In this document: positions 54,246 to 63,312 of the stretch, piece by piece
How positions within the stretch are numbered: the stretch's first letter is position 1
Layout of the letters: each line of letters opens with the position of its first letter
Assembly (NCBI RefSeq): GCF_000717025.1
Contig: NZ_JNXG01000002.1
Coordinates: 496,001 to 560,000, forward strand
Source: Streptomyces atroolivaceus
GTDB lineage: Bacteria > Actinomycetota > Actinomycetes > Streptomycetales > Streptomycetaceae
Reading direction: 5' to 3'
Length of the DNA stretch: 64,000 nucleotides
Translations under genes and position numbers: made by a program
The notes under the pieces: generated by a model
Databases searched by the model: none
What the model was told of the DNA's origin: nothing
Seen by the model: only the letters and a program-made list of their open reading frames with translations

Positions 54246-56557
54246 CACCCCGCGCCGGAGGGGCCACCGCCCCAGGGGGGCCGCTGCTGCTGGGGGTTCG
54301 CCATCACGGTCCCGGCTCCGCCCGTGCGGTCCTGGCAGCCCTGGAATCCGTACGGCCGGGTGCCGTGCTCGTCGAGGGACCACCCGAGGGCGACGCGCTG
54401 CTGCCGCTCGCCGCGCACAGCCGGATGCGTCCCCCCGTCGCGCTGCTGGCGCACGCCGTGGACGACCCGGGACGTGCCGCGTTCTGGCCGATGGCGGACT
54501 TCTCGCCCGAGTGGGTGGCGATCCGCTGGGCATCGGCGCACGGGGTCCCCGTGCGTTTCGTGGACCTGCCCGCCGCGCACTCCCTGGCGCTGACGGAACA
54601 GCGGGAGGGCGGGCCGGGGGAGGGCCGGGGGATGGATCCGATCGGAATCCTCGCCGGGACCGCCGGCTACGACGACCCCGAGCGCTGGTGGGAGGACGTC
54701 GTCGAGCACCGCGCGACGGGCGGGCAGCCCGCCGACCCGTGCGCCCCGTTCGCCGCGCTCGCCGAGGCGATGACGGCGCTGCGGGAGGCCTACGGGGACG
54801 GGGGACATCCGCAGGACGCCGTCCGGGAGGCCTGCATGCGCCTTCAGCTGCGCGCCGCCCGGAAGGAGTTCGGCGACGACATCGCCGTGGTCTGCGGCGC
54901 GTGGCACGTTCCCGCCCTCACGGCGAGGACGACCGTCGCCGCCGACCGGGCGCTCCTCAAGGGGATGCCCAAGGTGAAGACGGAGCTGACCTGGGTGCCC
55001 TGGACCCATCGCAGGCTCGCCCGGTACAGCGGATACGGCGCGGGGATCGAGTCACCCGGCTGGTACGGGCACCTGTTCGCCGCCCCGGACCGGCCCGTCG
55101 AGCGCTGGATGACGAAGGTGGCCGGACTCCTGCGCGACACGGACAGGACCGTGTCCTCCGCGGACGTCATCGAGGCCGTCCGCCTGGCCGGGACCCTGGC
55201 AGCCCTGCGAGGCCGCCCGGCCGTGGGCCTGGACGAAGCCACCGACGCCGTCAGGGCCGTCATGTGCGAGGGATCCGATGTGCCACTCGCCCTCGTACGG
55301 GACCGGCTCGTCGTCGGCGAGATCCTCGGGGAGGTCCCGGACACCGCCCCGGCCGTCCCCCTCCAGCGCGACCTGGACAGGCAGCAGCGCACACTGAGGC
55401 TCAGGCCCGAGGCGGAGAAGCGCGAGCTGGAGCTCGATCTCCGCAAGGACACCGACGCGGCCCGCAGCAGACTGCTGCACCGGCTGCGGCTCATCGGGGT
55501 GCACTGGGGCGAACCCGCCGCGGGCCGGGGCAGCACGGGGACGTTCCGGGAGGCCTGGCGGCTGCACTGGGATCCCGAACTCTTCGTGCGGATCGCCGAG
55601 GCCGGGGTGTGGGGCACCACGGTGCTGGGCGCCGCGACCGCCAGGGCCGAGGCGGACGCCGTGTCGGCGTCCTCGCTCGCCGGGGTCACCGCGCTCGCAG
55701 AGCAGTGCCTCCTGGCCGGCCTGACCGAGGCTCTGCCCGTCGTGATGAGGGCCCTCGCCGACCGGGCCGCCCTCGACGCGGATGCCGGCCACCTCGCCGA
55801 CGCACTGCCCGCCCTCGCCCGCTCCCTGCGGTACGGGGACGTACGGGCCACGGACACCACGGCTCTGGGAGAGGTGGCCGTCGGCCTGGCCGAGCGCGTC
55901 TGCGTGGGCCTGCCGCCCGCCTGCACCGGCCTCGACGCGGACGCGGCCGAGGAGGCGCGGCGACGGATGGACGGCGTGCACATCGCGATCGGGCTGCTCG
56001 CCACCACCGTACGGGCGGAAGGGCTGCCCGAGCGGTGGGCGGGCGTCCTGCACAAGCTGTCCGCCAGGGACGCGGTCTCCGGTGTGATCCGGGGCCGTGC
56101 CACGCGCCTGCTCCTGGACGACGGGCGGCTGGCCGGGAGCGAGACCGCGCGCCTGATGGGGCTGGCCCTCTCGCCCGCCGCCGCACCGGCCGAAGCGGCG
56201 GCGTGGATCGAGGGGTTCGTCGGCGGAGCGTCGGGCGGCGGTCTGCTGCTCGTCCACGACGAGCGGCTCCTCGGCCTCGTCGACACCTGGCTGACGGGCG
56301 TACCGGCCGACACCTTCGCCGACGTACTGCCCCTGGTGCGCCGCACCTTCTCCGCCTACGAGCCGGGTGTGCGGCGCACGCTGGGTGAGCTCGTCCGCCG
56401 GGGGACGGGCCCCGGGAGGGCGGCGCGCGACGAGGGCGTGGCCCCCGCGCCGGGCTTCGGCGAAGGACTCGATGAGGAGCGGGCGGACGCGGTGGTGCCG
56501 GTGGTGCGGCTGCTGCTCGGCCTCGACACCCCGGCGGAGCGGGCGGTGAGGGGATGA
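54242..56557 (+). CDS. DUF5682 family protein
   Basis: A 771-aa protein of unknown function. The N-terminus has LLLGVRHHGPGSARAVLAAL and AVLVEGPPEGDALLPL, a Gly-x-x-His-His plus Glu pattern that recalls the TraB/TIKI/GumN metal-dependent family (inference from motif layout only). The middle holds ERWWEDVVEHR and VVCGAWHVPAL, with a second His. The C-terminal half is helical. It overlaps both neighbours by 4 nt (ATGA), so it should be made in fixed ratio with the MoxR ATPase and the VWA protein. Confidence 0.85.
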   Translation: MTPRAGGATAPGGPLLLGVRHHGPGSARAVLAALESVRPGAVLVEGPPEGDALLPLAAHSRMRPPVALLAHAVDDPGRAAFWPMADFSPEWVAIRWASAHGVPVRFVDLPAAHSLALTEQREGGPGEGRGMDPIGILAGTAGYDDPERWWEDVVEHRATGGQPADPCAPFAALAEAMTALREAYGDGGHPQDAVREACMRLQLRAARKEFGDDIAVVCGAWHVPALTARTTVAADRALLKGMPKVKTELTWVPWTHRRLARYSGYGAGIESPGWYGHLFAAPDRPVERWMTKVAGLLRDTDRTVSSADVIEAVRLAGTLAALRGRPAVGLDEATDAVRAVMCEGSDVPLALVRDRLVVGEILGEVPDTAPAVPLQRDLDRQQRTLRLRPEAEKRELELDLRKDTDAARSRLLHRLRLIGVHWGEPAAGRGSTGTFREAWRLHWDPELFVRIAEAGVWGTTVLGAATARAEADAVSASSLAGVTALAEQCLLAGLTEALPVVMRALADRAALDADAGHLADALPALARSLRYGDVRATDTTALGEVAVGLAERVCVGLPPACTGLDADAAEEARRRMDGVHIAIGLLATTVRAEGLPERWAGVLHKLSARDAVSGVIRGRATRLLLDDGRLAGSETARLMGLALSPAAAPAEAAAWIEGFVGGASGGGLLLVHDERLLGLVDTWLTGVPADTFADVLPLVRRTFSAYEPGVRRTLGELVRRGTGPGRAARDEGVAPAPGFGEGLDEERADAVVPVVRLLLGLDTPAERAVRG

Positions 56558-57774
56558 CCACGGACCGGGCGCGCCCGGAGGAGGAGAGGGCGATGGACAC
56601 GGCTCCCGCAGAGGACGAGCGGCTGCGGCGTTGGCGCATGGTGCTCGGCGCGGACAGCGCCGAGAGCACGGGACGCGCGCTCACCGGACGCGACGCGGCG
56701 ATGGACGGGGCCCTGACCGCTCTGTACGACGGCGGGAGGAAGCCGGGCGGCCGGGGCGGAGCCGAGCGTTCCGCGGGGCTCGGGGCATCCGCCCCGTCGG
56801 TGGCCCGCTGGCTCGGCGACATCCGCACGTACTTCCCGGCCTCCGTCGTCCAGGTCATGCAGCGCGACGCGATCGACCGCCTCGGGCTCTCCGCCCTGCT
56901 GCTGGAGCCGGAGATGCTGGAGGCCGTGGAACCCGACGTCCATCTGGTCGGCACCCTGCTCTCGCTCGGCAAGGCGATGCCGGAGACGACGAAGGAGACG
57001 GCCCGGGCCGTCGTACGCAAGGTCGTCGACGACCTGGAGCGCCGGCTGGCCACCCGCACCAGGGCGACGCTCACCGGCGCCCTCGACCGCTCGGCCAGAT
57101 CGGCCCGGCCGCGCCACCGCGACATCGACTGGGACCGCACGGTCCGGGCCAACCTCAGGAACTACGTGCCCCTTCCCGGCCGTGAAGGGGCCGGGACGGT
57201 GATACCCGAGCGTCTCGTCGGGTACGGGCGGGCGGCCCGGTCCGTGAAGAAGGACGTCATCCTCTGTGTCGACCAGTCGGGGTCCATGGCGGCCTCCGTC
57301 GTCCACGCCTCGGTCTTCGGCGCGGTGCTCGCATCGATGCGGACCCTGGCGACCCGGCTCGTGGTGTTCGACACGGCTGTCGTCGACCTCACCGACCAGC
57401 TCGACGATCCGGTCGACGTCCTGTTCGGCACGCAGCTCGGCGGCGGTACGGACATCAACCGCGCGCTCGCCTACTGCCAGTCGAGGATCACCCGCCCGGC
57501 GGACACCGTCGTCGTCCTCATCAGCGATCTCCACGAGGGAGGGATCCGCGAGGAGATGATGCGACGGGCCGCCGCGATGAAGGCGTCCGGCGTGCAGTTC
57601 GTGACGCTGCTCGCCCTCTCCGACGAGGGCACACCCTCCTACGACCGGGACCACGCAGCCGCGCTGGGGGCGCTCGGCGCCCCTGCCTTCGCCTGCACTC
57701 CGGACCTCTTCCCCGAGGTCATGGCGGCGGCGATCGAGAAACGGCCTCTGCCGGTACCGGACACGGGCCGGTGA
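56554..57774 (+). CDS. VWA domain protein
   Basis: The 406-aa protein has a helical N-terminal half and a C-terminal von Willebrand A domain. Its MIDAS is complete: DVILCVDQSGSM (DxSxS, about residue 235), GGGTDINRAL (Thr) and VVLISDLHEGG (Asp). VWA proteins of this kind partner MoxR ATPases and present clients or regulators. The ATG overlaps the DUF5682 stop. It ends the plus-strand arm of the cluster; a small CGGACC/GGTCCG hairpin follows at 57780–57793. Confidence 0.92.
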   Translation: MTTDRARPEEERAMDTAPAEDERLRRWRMVLGADSAESTGRALTGRDAAMDGALTALYDGGRKPGGRGGAERSAGLGASAPSVARWLGDIRTYFPASVVQVMQRDAIDRLGLSALLLEPEMLEAVEPDVHLVGTLLSLGKAMPETTKETARAVVRKVVDDLERRLATRTRATLTGALDRSARSARPRHRDIDWDRTVRANLRNYVPLPGREGAGTVIPERLVGYGRAARSVKKDVILCVDQSGSMAASVVHASVFGAVLASMRTLATRLVVFDTAVVDLTDQLDDPVDVLFGTQLGGGTDINRALAYCQSRITRPADTVVVLISDLHEGGIREEMMRRAAAMKASGVQFVTLLALSDEGTPSYDRDHAAALGALGAPAFACTPDLFPEVMAAAIEKRPLPVPDTGR

Positions 57775-57870
57775 CCCCACGGACCCCGGTCCGCGATCCC
57801 GGCCACGGGCCGTCCCACCCGGCCGGCGGAGAGCCGTTTTGTCCTCCGCACCCCCGTCACCAGCGCGGTC

Positions 57871-57886
57871 TGTGACCGGTATCACC
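57871..57886. promoter_or_regulatory. Crp-like site upstream of sucC
   Basis: TGTGACCGGTATCACC contains GTGA-N6-TCAC, the CRP-family consensus. It is centred about 65 bp upstream of a start site predicted from TAACCT (57932–57937), a distance suited to activation. Confidence 0.45.
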
Positions 57887-57983
57887 GCTCAGGTGTGATG
57901 TGCAATTTAGGGTCCGGCGCGGCGCGGGGGATAACCTGCCGGATGGACATGCCGCGTACCCGGTCACCGTGTGCGCCTCCCTA

Positions 57984-57999
57984 GTGACTGCGCAGTCAC
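57984..57999. promoter_or_regulatory. 16-bp perfect palindrome in sucC leader
   Basis: GTGACTGCGCAGTCAC, 65 nt before the sucC GTG and downstream of the predicted promoter. Candidate repressor operator or leader hairpin. Confidence 0.5.
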
Positions 58000-58063
58000 G
58001 TTGCCCTCGCGGCACGCCCACGCAGAAAACCAACCGCGAGACCACTAAAAGGGACGGACGCGC

Positions 58064-59245
58064 GTGGACCTGTTCGAGTACCAGGCGAGGGACCTCTTCG
58101 CCAAGCACGGTGTACCGGTGCTGGCCGGTGAAGTCATCGACACGCCTGAGGCAGCCCGCGAGGCGACCGAGCGGCTGGGCGGCAAGTCCGTCGTCAAGGC
58201 GCAGGTGAAGGTCGGCGGCCGCGGCAAGGCCGGCGGCGTGAAGCTGGCGGCAGACCCGGAGGAGGCGGTCGCTCGCGCGACCGACATCCTCGGCATGGAC
58301 ATCAAGGGCCACACGGTCCACAAGGTGATGATCGCCGAGCTGTCCCCGGAGATCGAGGCGGAGTACTACGTCTCGTACCTCCTCGACCGCACCAACCGCA
58401 CCTTCCTCGCCATGGCGTCGGTGCAGGGCGGCATGGACATCGAGGAGGTCGCGGAGAAGACCCCCGAGGCCCTCGCGAAGGTCCCGGTCAACGCCGTCGA
58501 CGGCGTGGACATCGAGAAGGCCCGCGAGATCGTGGCCCAGGCGAAGTTCCCGGCCGAGGTGGCCGAGGGTGTCGCCGAGGCCATGGTGACCCTGTGGGAC
58601 ACCTTCGTCGCCGAGGACGCGCTCCTCGTCGAGGTCAACCCGCTGGTGAAGACCAAGGACGGCCGCATCCTGGCGCTGGACGGCAAGGTGTCTCTCGACG
58701 AGAACGCCGACTTCCGCCAGCCCGACCACGAGGCGCTCGAGGACAAGGCCGCGGCCAACCCCCTCGAGGCCGCGGCCAAGGCCAAGAACCTCAACTACGT
58801 CAAGCTCGAGGGCGAGGTCGGCATCATCGGTAACGGTGCCGGTCTGGTCATGTCGACCCTGGACGTCGTCGCGTACGCCGGTGAGAAGCACGGCAACGTG
58901 AAGCCCGCCAACTTCCTCGACATCGGTGGCGGCGCCTCCGCGGAGGTCATGGCGAACGGCCTGGAGATCATCCTCGGCGACGCGGACGTCAAGTCCGTCT
59001 TCGTCAACGTCTTCGGTGGCATCACCGCCTGCGACGAGGTCGCCAACGGCATCGTCCAGGCCCTGGAGCTGCTCAAGTCCAAGGGCGAGGACGTCACCAA
59101 GCCGCTGGTCGTGCGCCTCGACGGCAACAACGCGGAACTGGGTCGCAAGATCCTCTCCGACGCCAACCACCCGCTCGTTCAGCGTGTGGACACCATGGAC
59201 GGCGCGGCCGACAAGGCCGCCGAGCTCGCCGCGGCTGCGAAGTAA
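58064..59245 (+). CDS. sucC: Succinyl-CoA synthetase beta subunit (ADP-forming)
   Basis: TCA-cycle enzyme that makes succinate and ATP from succinyl-CoA with SucD. The 393-aa protein has the ATP-grasp domain ([39 protein letters not shown]), metal-binding region [20 protein letters not shown], and the C-terminal power-helix domain ([18 protein letters not shown]). AAGGGA lies upstream of the GTG. The 289-nt upstream region has a Crp-like site and a 16-bp palindrome. sucD follows after 21 nt. Confidence 0.97.
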   Translation: MDLFEYQARDLFAKHGVPVLAGEVIDTPEAAREATERLGGKSVVKAQVKVGGRGKAGGVKLAADPEEAVARATDILGMDIKGHTVHKVMIAELSPEIEAEYYVSYLLDRTNRTFLAMASVQGGMDIEEVAEKTPEALAKVPVNAVDGVDIEKAREIVAQAKFPAEVAEGVAEAMVTLWDTFVAEDALLVEVNPLVKTKDGRILALDGKVSLDENADFRQPDHEALEDKAAANPLEAAAKAKNLNYVKLEGEVGIIGNGAGLVMSTLDVVAYAGEKHGNVKPANFLDIGGGASAEVMANGLEIILGDADVKSVFVNVFGGITACDEVANGIVQALELLKSKGEDVTKPLVVRLDGNNAELGRKILSDANHPLVQRVDTMDGAADKAAELAAAAK

Positions 59246-59266
59246 GGGACGAGGGACTCCAACACC

Positions 59267-60151
59267 ATGGCTATCTTCCTCACCAAGGACAGCAAGGTCA
59301 TCGTCCAGGGGATGACCGGCGCCACGGGCATGAAGCACACCAAGCTCATGCTGGCCGACGGCACCAACATCGTCGGTGGCGTGAACCCGCGCAAGGCGGG
59401 CACCTCCGTCGACTTCGACGGCACCGAGGTACCCGTGTTCGGCTCCGTCGCCGAGGCGATGGAGAAGACCGGCGCCGACGTGTCCGTCCTCTTCGTCCCG
59501 CCGGCCTTCGCGAAGGCCGCCGTCGTCGAGGCGATCGACGCCGAGATCCCGCTGGCCGTCGTGATCACCGAGGGCATCGCGGTCCACGACTCGGCCGCCT
59601 TCTGGGCGTACGCCGGTTCGAAGGGCAACAAGACCCGGATCATCGGGCCGAACTGCCCCGGTCTGATCACCCCCGGCCAGTCCAACGCCGGCATCATCCC
59701 GGGCGACATCACCAAGCCCGGCCGCATCGGTCTCGTGTCCAAGTCCGGCACGCTGACCTACCAGATGATGTACGAGCTCCGTGACATCGGCTTCTCGTCC
59801 GCCGTCGGTATCGGTGGCGACCCCGTCATCGGTACGACGCACATCGACGCCCTCGCGGCGTTCGAGGCGGACCCCGAGACCGACCTCATCGTGATGATCG
59901 GCGAGATCGGTGGCGACGCCGAGGAGCGTGCCGCCGACTACATCGCGAAGAACGTCACGAAGCCGGTCGTCGGCTACGTCGCGGGCTTCACCGCCCCGGA
60001 GGGCAAGACCATGGGCCACGCAGGCGCCATCGTCTCCGGCTCCTCCGGTACCGCCGCGGCCAAGAAGGACGCCCTCGAGGCGGCAGGCGTGAAGGTCGGC
60101 AAGACGCCGACCGAGACCGCCAAGCTGGCACGCGAGGTCCTCGGCGGCTGA
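59267..60151 (+). CDS. sucD: Succinyl-CoA synthetase alpha subunit
   Basis: The 294-aa partner of SucC binds CoA and carries the phospho-His. It has [38 protein letters not shown], and the active-site His in [15 protein letters not shown]. It is in one operon with sucC. A very long inverted repeat starts 10 nt after its stop. Confidence 0.97.
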   Translation: MAIFLTKDSKVIVQGMTGATGMKHTKLMLADGTNIVGGVNPRKAGTSVDFDGTEVPVFGSVAEAMEKTGADVSVLFVPPAFAKAAVVEAIDAEIPLAVVITEGIAVHDSAAFWAYAGSKGNKTRIIGPNCPGLITPGQSNAGIIPGDITKPGRIGLVSKSGTLTYQMMYELRDIGFSSAVGIGGDPVIGTTHIDALAAFEADPETDLIVMIGEIGGDAEERAADYIAKNVTKPVVGYVAGFTAPEGKTMGHAGAIVSGSSGTAAAKKDALEAAGVKVGKTPTETAKLAREVLGG

Positions 60152-60160
60152 CCGCCCACC

Positions 60161-60329
60161 CCGCTTCACCGCGGAACGGCGCGGGGCCCCCCCCCCTACA
60201 ACCAGGGGGGGGGGGCCCGCCCGTTTTTCTCCCCCCCACCCCCCCGGGGGGGGTGGGGGGACGAAAACGGCGGGGGCCGGCCCCCCTGGTCGTAGGGGGG
60301 CGGGCCCGCGCCGTTCCGCGGTGAAGCGG
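60161..60329. repeat. 169-bp near-perfect inverted repeat with G/C tracts
   Basis: The outer 25 nt (60161–60185) are an exact inverse of 60305–60329. The inner parts match with small differences in homopolymer runs (TACAACCA against TACGACCA). The centre is runs of C and G near 60245. Each arm also folds on itself. It could act as a giant bidirectional terminator, but the pattern also fits a fold-back assembly error. Confidence 0.8.
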
Positions 60330-61392
60330 TCGAGCTGATGAGGAGCACCCCGAAGCAGAGTGCCGCCCGGGTCCAGAGTTCCGCGATGCGCTCGCCGCCC
60401 GCGCGGACGGCGGGTGCGGACGGTGGCGCGGGCACGTCCTCCGCGAGGGCGAGTGCGCGGAGCCGTTCATGGAGCACCACGGACCGGCCGCCGGGCCCCG
60501 GGGACTCCACCAGGCCGGGCACCTGCTCCACGACGGCGGTCCGTGCGTTCACCAGCCTGCTTGCCGCGGCAGGCGTACTCGCCTCCGTCTCCGCGGCCGT
60601 CTCCGGCAGCCCGAGGCCCACACCGTCATGGAGCAGCAGCGTGCGGCGGTACGAGGGCGGAAGGCCGAGCAGCGCGTCGAGCAGGGCGCCCCGCGCCGGA
60701 TCCCCGGGAAGCGGGTCGGCCCGGCGGTGGGCGGGGCGCAGCCGGTGCCAGGGGGACATCGCGTACTCGTACGCCGCCGCCCGTACCCAGCCCGCCGGAT
60801 CACGGTCCCTGACCACCTCGGGCCAGCGCTGCCAGGCGATCCGGAAGGCGTGTTCGACGGCTTCCCTGGAGAGGGTCCGGCGGCCGGTCAGCAGAAAGAC
60901 CTGACGGGTGAGGCCCGGCGCCGTGCGGCTGTACAGGACGTCGAACGCCTCCTCGGACGTGAGGCTCTCCCGGGCCCGGGGGACGAGGCCCGGCCCCTTC
61001 GGCGGGGCCGGCTCCGGCTCGGGGGCGGTCCGGGTGCCGACAGCGGGGCCGGTTCCGGGGTCGGTCGCGGGTGCGGTCGGGGGCGTCGTGCTGCTCCGGG
61101 GGACGTCGACGGAGGGGGGCGGCGCGGAGGGAGGCGGCGCGGAGGGGGGCGGCGCGGAAGGGTTCGGCGCGGAGGGGTGTCCGGCGCAGCCGAGCAGCTT
61201 GGCGTAGGCGGCGCGCAGGCGGCCCCGCGGGCTGGTGCGCCCCTTCTCCCAGGAACGGACGGTGGCGGGCGTGACGCCCACGACTCTCGCCACATCTTCC
61301 TCGCTCAGCGCTCTGGCCTCGCGCAGCCTCCGGCGCTCCTTGGGAGAGGGCAACGGGGCGGCGGGAGCCGGACCGGTGATGCTCCGTGTCAT
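60196..61392 (-). CDS. XRE-type HTH fused to sigma-like region, 3' end doubtful
   Basis: The 398-aa reading has an XRE-type HTH ([20 protein letters not shown], then [17 protein letters not shown], about residues 20–60). A Pro-rich spacer with PSAPP repeats follows, then an ECF-sigma-like region ([20 protein letters not shown] … [20 protein letters not shown] … [20 protein letters not shown]). A hydrophobic segment [13 protein letters not shown] comes last. The final 40 or so residues ([14 protein letters not shown] onward) are encoded inside the inverted repeat and may not be genuine. GGAGG precedes the ATG. Targets unknown; possibly a membrane-tethered regulator. Confidence 0.75.
   Translation of the reverse strand: MTRSITGPAPAAPLPSPKERRRLREARALSEEDVARVVGVTPATVRSWEKGRTSPRGRLRAAYAKLLGCAGHPSAPNPSAPPPSAPPPSAPPPSVDVPRSSTTPPTAPATDPGTGPAVGTRTAPEPEPAPPKGPGLVPRARESLTSEEAFDVLYSRTAPGLTRQVFLLTGRRTLSREAVEHAFRIAWQRWPEVVRDRDPAGWVRAAAYEYAMSPWHRLRPAHRRADPLPGDPARGALLDALLGLPPSYRRTLLLHDGVGLGLPETAAETEASTPAAASRLVNARTAVVEQVPGLVESPGPGGRSVVLHERLRALALAEDVPAPPSAPAVRAGGERIAELWTRAALCFGVLLISSTASPRNGAGPPPYDQGGRPPPFSSPHPPRGGGGEKNGRAPPPWL
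61111..61170. repeat. 15-bp tandem repeat, four copies
   Basis: Units of the form GGAGGGGGGCGGCGC at 61111, 61126, 61141 and 61156, the last diverged. They encode the PSAPP repeats of the HTH–sigma fusion. Confidence 0.85.
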
Positions 61393-61514
61393 GCCCGGCC
61401 TCCGTCCCCGGCGGCACTGCACTGGGTGAAAAAGTACATAAACGTATATTGAGCGACACAGCGGCCGTTAGCCCGTTACACGAAATAAGCGCGTGTCGTT
61501 GGCAGCATGGCCGC

Positions 61515-63284
61515 GTGACCCAATTGACCGAGAACAGCCCGATGTTGCCGGCCGAGCGGAGCCGGTCCGGCGCGCTGGCCTCTGCCTTCGTGCGCGGGGT
61601 GCTCGCGGCGGGGCTCGGGCTCGGCGCGCTGGCCGTCCTGGTCATGGGGGTGTGGATCAGCTCTCCGTACCCCGACAGCGGGCCGGTCGGGGCACTGCAC
61701 GTGGCGGCCGGGCTCTGGTTGCTCGCCCACGGTGCCGAACTCGTCAGGGCCGACACCCTGGGAGGGCACCCGGCGCCCGTGGCGACCATTCCTCTGCTGC
61801 TGGTCGTGCTGCCGGTGTGGCTGGTGCACCGGGCCGCCAGGGACTCGGTGGAAACGGGCGGAAAGGCTCCCGGCGAACACTCGGTGGCCGGGGCGCTCTG
61901 CGCGGTCAGCGCCGGATACCTGCTGGTGGTAGTGGCCGCGGCCGCTTACGGGCGGAATGGCGGGCTGCCCGCCGACCGGGTCTCGATCGCCTTCCCGGTG
62001 ACCCTCGTGGTGACCGGTACGGCCGCCGCGGGGGTGTGGGCGGCGTGCGGCCGGCCGCTGGCTCCGCTCCTGGTCTGGGCCCCGCTGCGGCTCCAGGAGG
62101 CGGCCGCCCGCTCCCGCTTCCGTTCGAGCGCCGTTGTGGCCCTGCGGTCGGCCGCCGCCGGTGTGCTCATGCTGCTCGGAGGCGGGGCGCTGCTGGTCGC
62201 GACGGCGCTGGTGTGGCACGCGGGGGCGGCGAGGGAGTCGTTCCTGGGGCTGTCGGGCGACTGGGCGGGCCGGATCTCCGTACTCCTGCTGGCGACGGCG
62301 CTCGTGCCGAACGCGGCGATGTGGGGTGCCTCCTACGGCCTCGGGCCGGGATTCGCCCTCGGCACGGCGTCCATGGCCACTCCGCTCGCGTTCACCGGTC
62401 CTCCCGCGCTGCCGGACTTCCCGCTGCTCGCCGCGGTCCCCTCCCACGGTCCGGGGACGGCGGTGAACTGGGCGTCGGCCGCGGTGCCGGCCGTGGCCGG
62501 TCTGGCCGTCGCCCGCTTCGTCGCGCGGGGCGCGGCTCCGGTGCGCGGGGCGCGCGAGGAGGCGTGGGGCCAAGGGCGGACCGCGGTGGTGGCAGGCCTG
62601 GCGGCCATGGGCTGCGGGGCCGGCGCGGCGGTCCTCGCGGCGGCGTCGGGTGGCCCGCTGGGCACCGGGGCGCTGGCGGAGTTCGGCCCCGTGTGGTGGA
62701 TGGTGGGCCCGGCCGCCCTCGCGTGGACCGGCGTCATCGGCGTACCGGCGGCGCTGCTGCTCAGGGTGTGGCGGCTGAGGGAACACCGGTGGGGGTGGCG
62801 GTGGGAGGCGGCGCGCGGGGAGCCGGGGGTGGCGGCGCCGGGGCTCGCGCCGGGGCTCGCGCCGGAGGAGGCGGCGGGGGAGTTGGCGGAGCAGGCGGCG
62901 GAGAAGGGGCCCGGGGTGGCAGGCGGGAGCGCGGAACCGTACGACTTCCTGTCGGCCGGCCCGTGGCACGAGGAGGGGGCGAGGGAAGCGCGCTGGGCCA
63001 AGCTCAAGAAGGGTTCGGGTGGGCTGATGGCGGACTTCGAGGCCGAGGGGGAGGCGGTGCAACCCACGGCGCCGCCCGTGCCGGTCCTCGCTCCCGCGCC
63101 GCCGGACTCCCCGCCCGCTTCCGTTCCCGCGCCGCCGGACTCCACACCCGCTCCCGTTCCCGCGCCGGACTCCCCGCCCGCTCCCGTTCCCGCGCCGCCG
63201 GACTCCCCGCCCGCTACGCAGCCCGGCCGGGTTCCGGATGCCCAGGGGCACCCGGAACCCGGCCGGGAAGGCGACGCTCGGTAG
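61515..63284 (+). CDS. DUF6350 / PerM-like cell division membrane protein
   Basis: The 589-aa protein has about nine or ten transmembrane helices (for example [59 protein letters not shown]). A long cytosolic tail carries [11 protein letters not shown] repeats. It matches the DUF6350 family; mycobacterial PerM in this family stabilises the divisome (family knowledge). The GTG start ([10 protein letters not shown]) has no clear ribosome site; CAGCAT lies six bases before it. The tail contains four 33-bp DNA repeats. A hairpin overlaps the stop codon. Confidence 0.87.
   Translation: MTQLTENSPMLPAERSRSGALASAFVRGVLAAGLGLGALAVLVMGVWISSPYPDSGPVGALHVAAGLWLLAHGAELVRADTLGGHPAPVATIPLLLVVLPVWLVHRAARDSVETGGKAPGEHSVAGALCAVSAGYLLVVVAAAAYGRNGGLPADRVSIAFPVTLVVTGTAAAGVWAACGRPLAPLLVWAPLRLQEAAARSRFRSSAVVALRSAAAGVLMLLGGGALLVATALVWHAGAARESFLGLSGDWAGRISVLLLATALVPNAAMWGASYGLGPGFALGTASMATPLAFTGPPALPDFPLLAAVPSHGPGTAVNWASAAVPAVAGLAVARFVARGAAPVRGAREEAWGQGRTAVVAGLAAMGCGAGAAVLAAASGGPLGTGALAEFGPVWWMVGPAALAWTGVIGVPAALLLRVWRLREHRWGWRWEAARGEPGVAAPGLAPGLAPEEAAGELAEQAAEKGPGVAGGSAEPYDFLSAGPWHEEGAREARWAKLKKGSGGLMADFEAEGEAVQPTAPPVPVLAPAPPDSPPASVPAPPDSTPAPVPAPDSPPAPVPAPPDSPPATQPGRVPDAQGHPEPGREGDAR
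63093..63215. repeat. 33-bp tandem repeat in PerM-like gene
   Basis: Copies at 63093–63125, 63126–63158, 63159–63188 (3 bp shorter) and 63189–63215 (partial). All lengths are multiples of three and keep the frame, encoding [11 protein letters not shown] units. Confidence 0.9.
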
Positions 63285-63292
63285 CGAGCGTC
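63273..63292. terminator. Bidirectional terminator overlapping PerM-like stop codon
   Basis: GACGCTCG (63273–63280), loop GTAG, CGAGCGTC (63285–63292). It lies between convergent genes; the loop contains the stop codon. Confidence 0.65.
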
Positions 63293-63312
63293 CCGGTCTC
63301 GGTCCGGACGGG

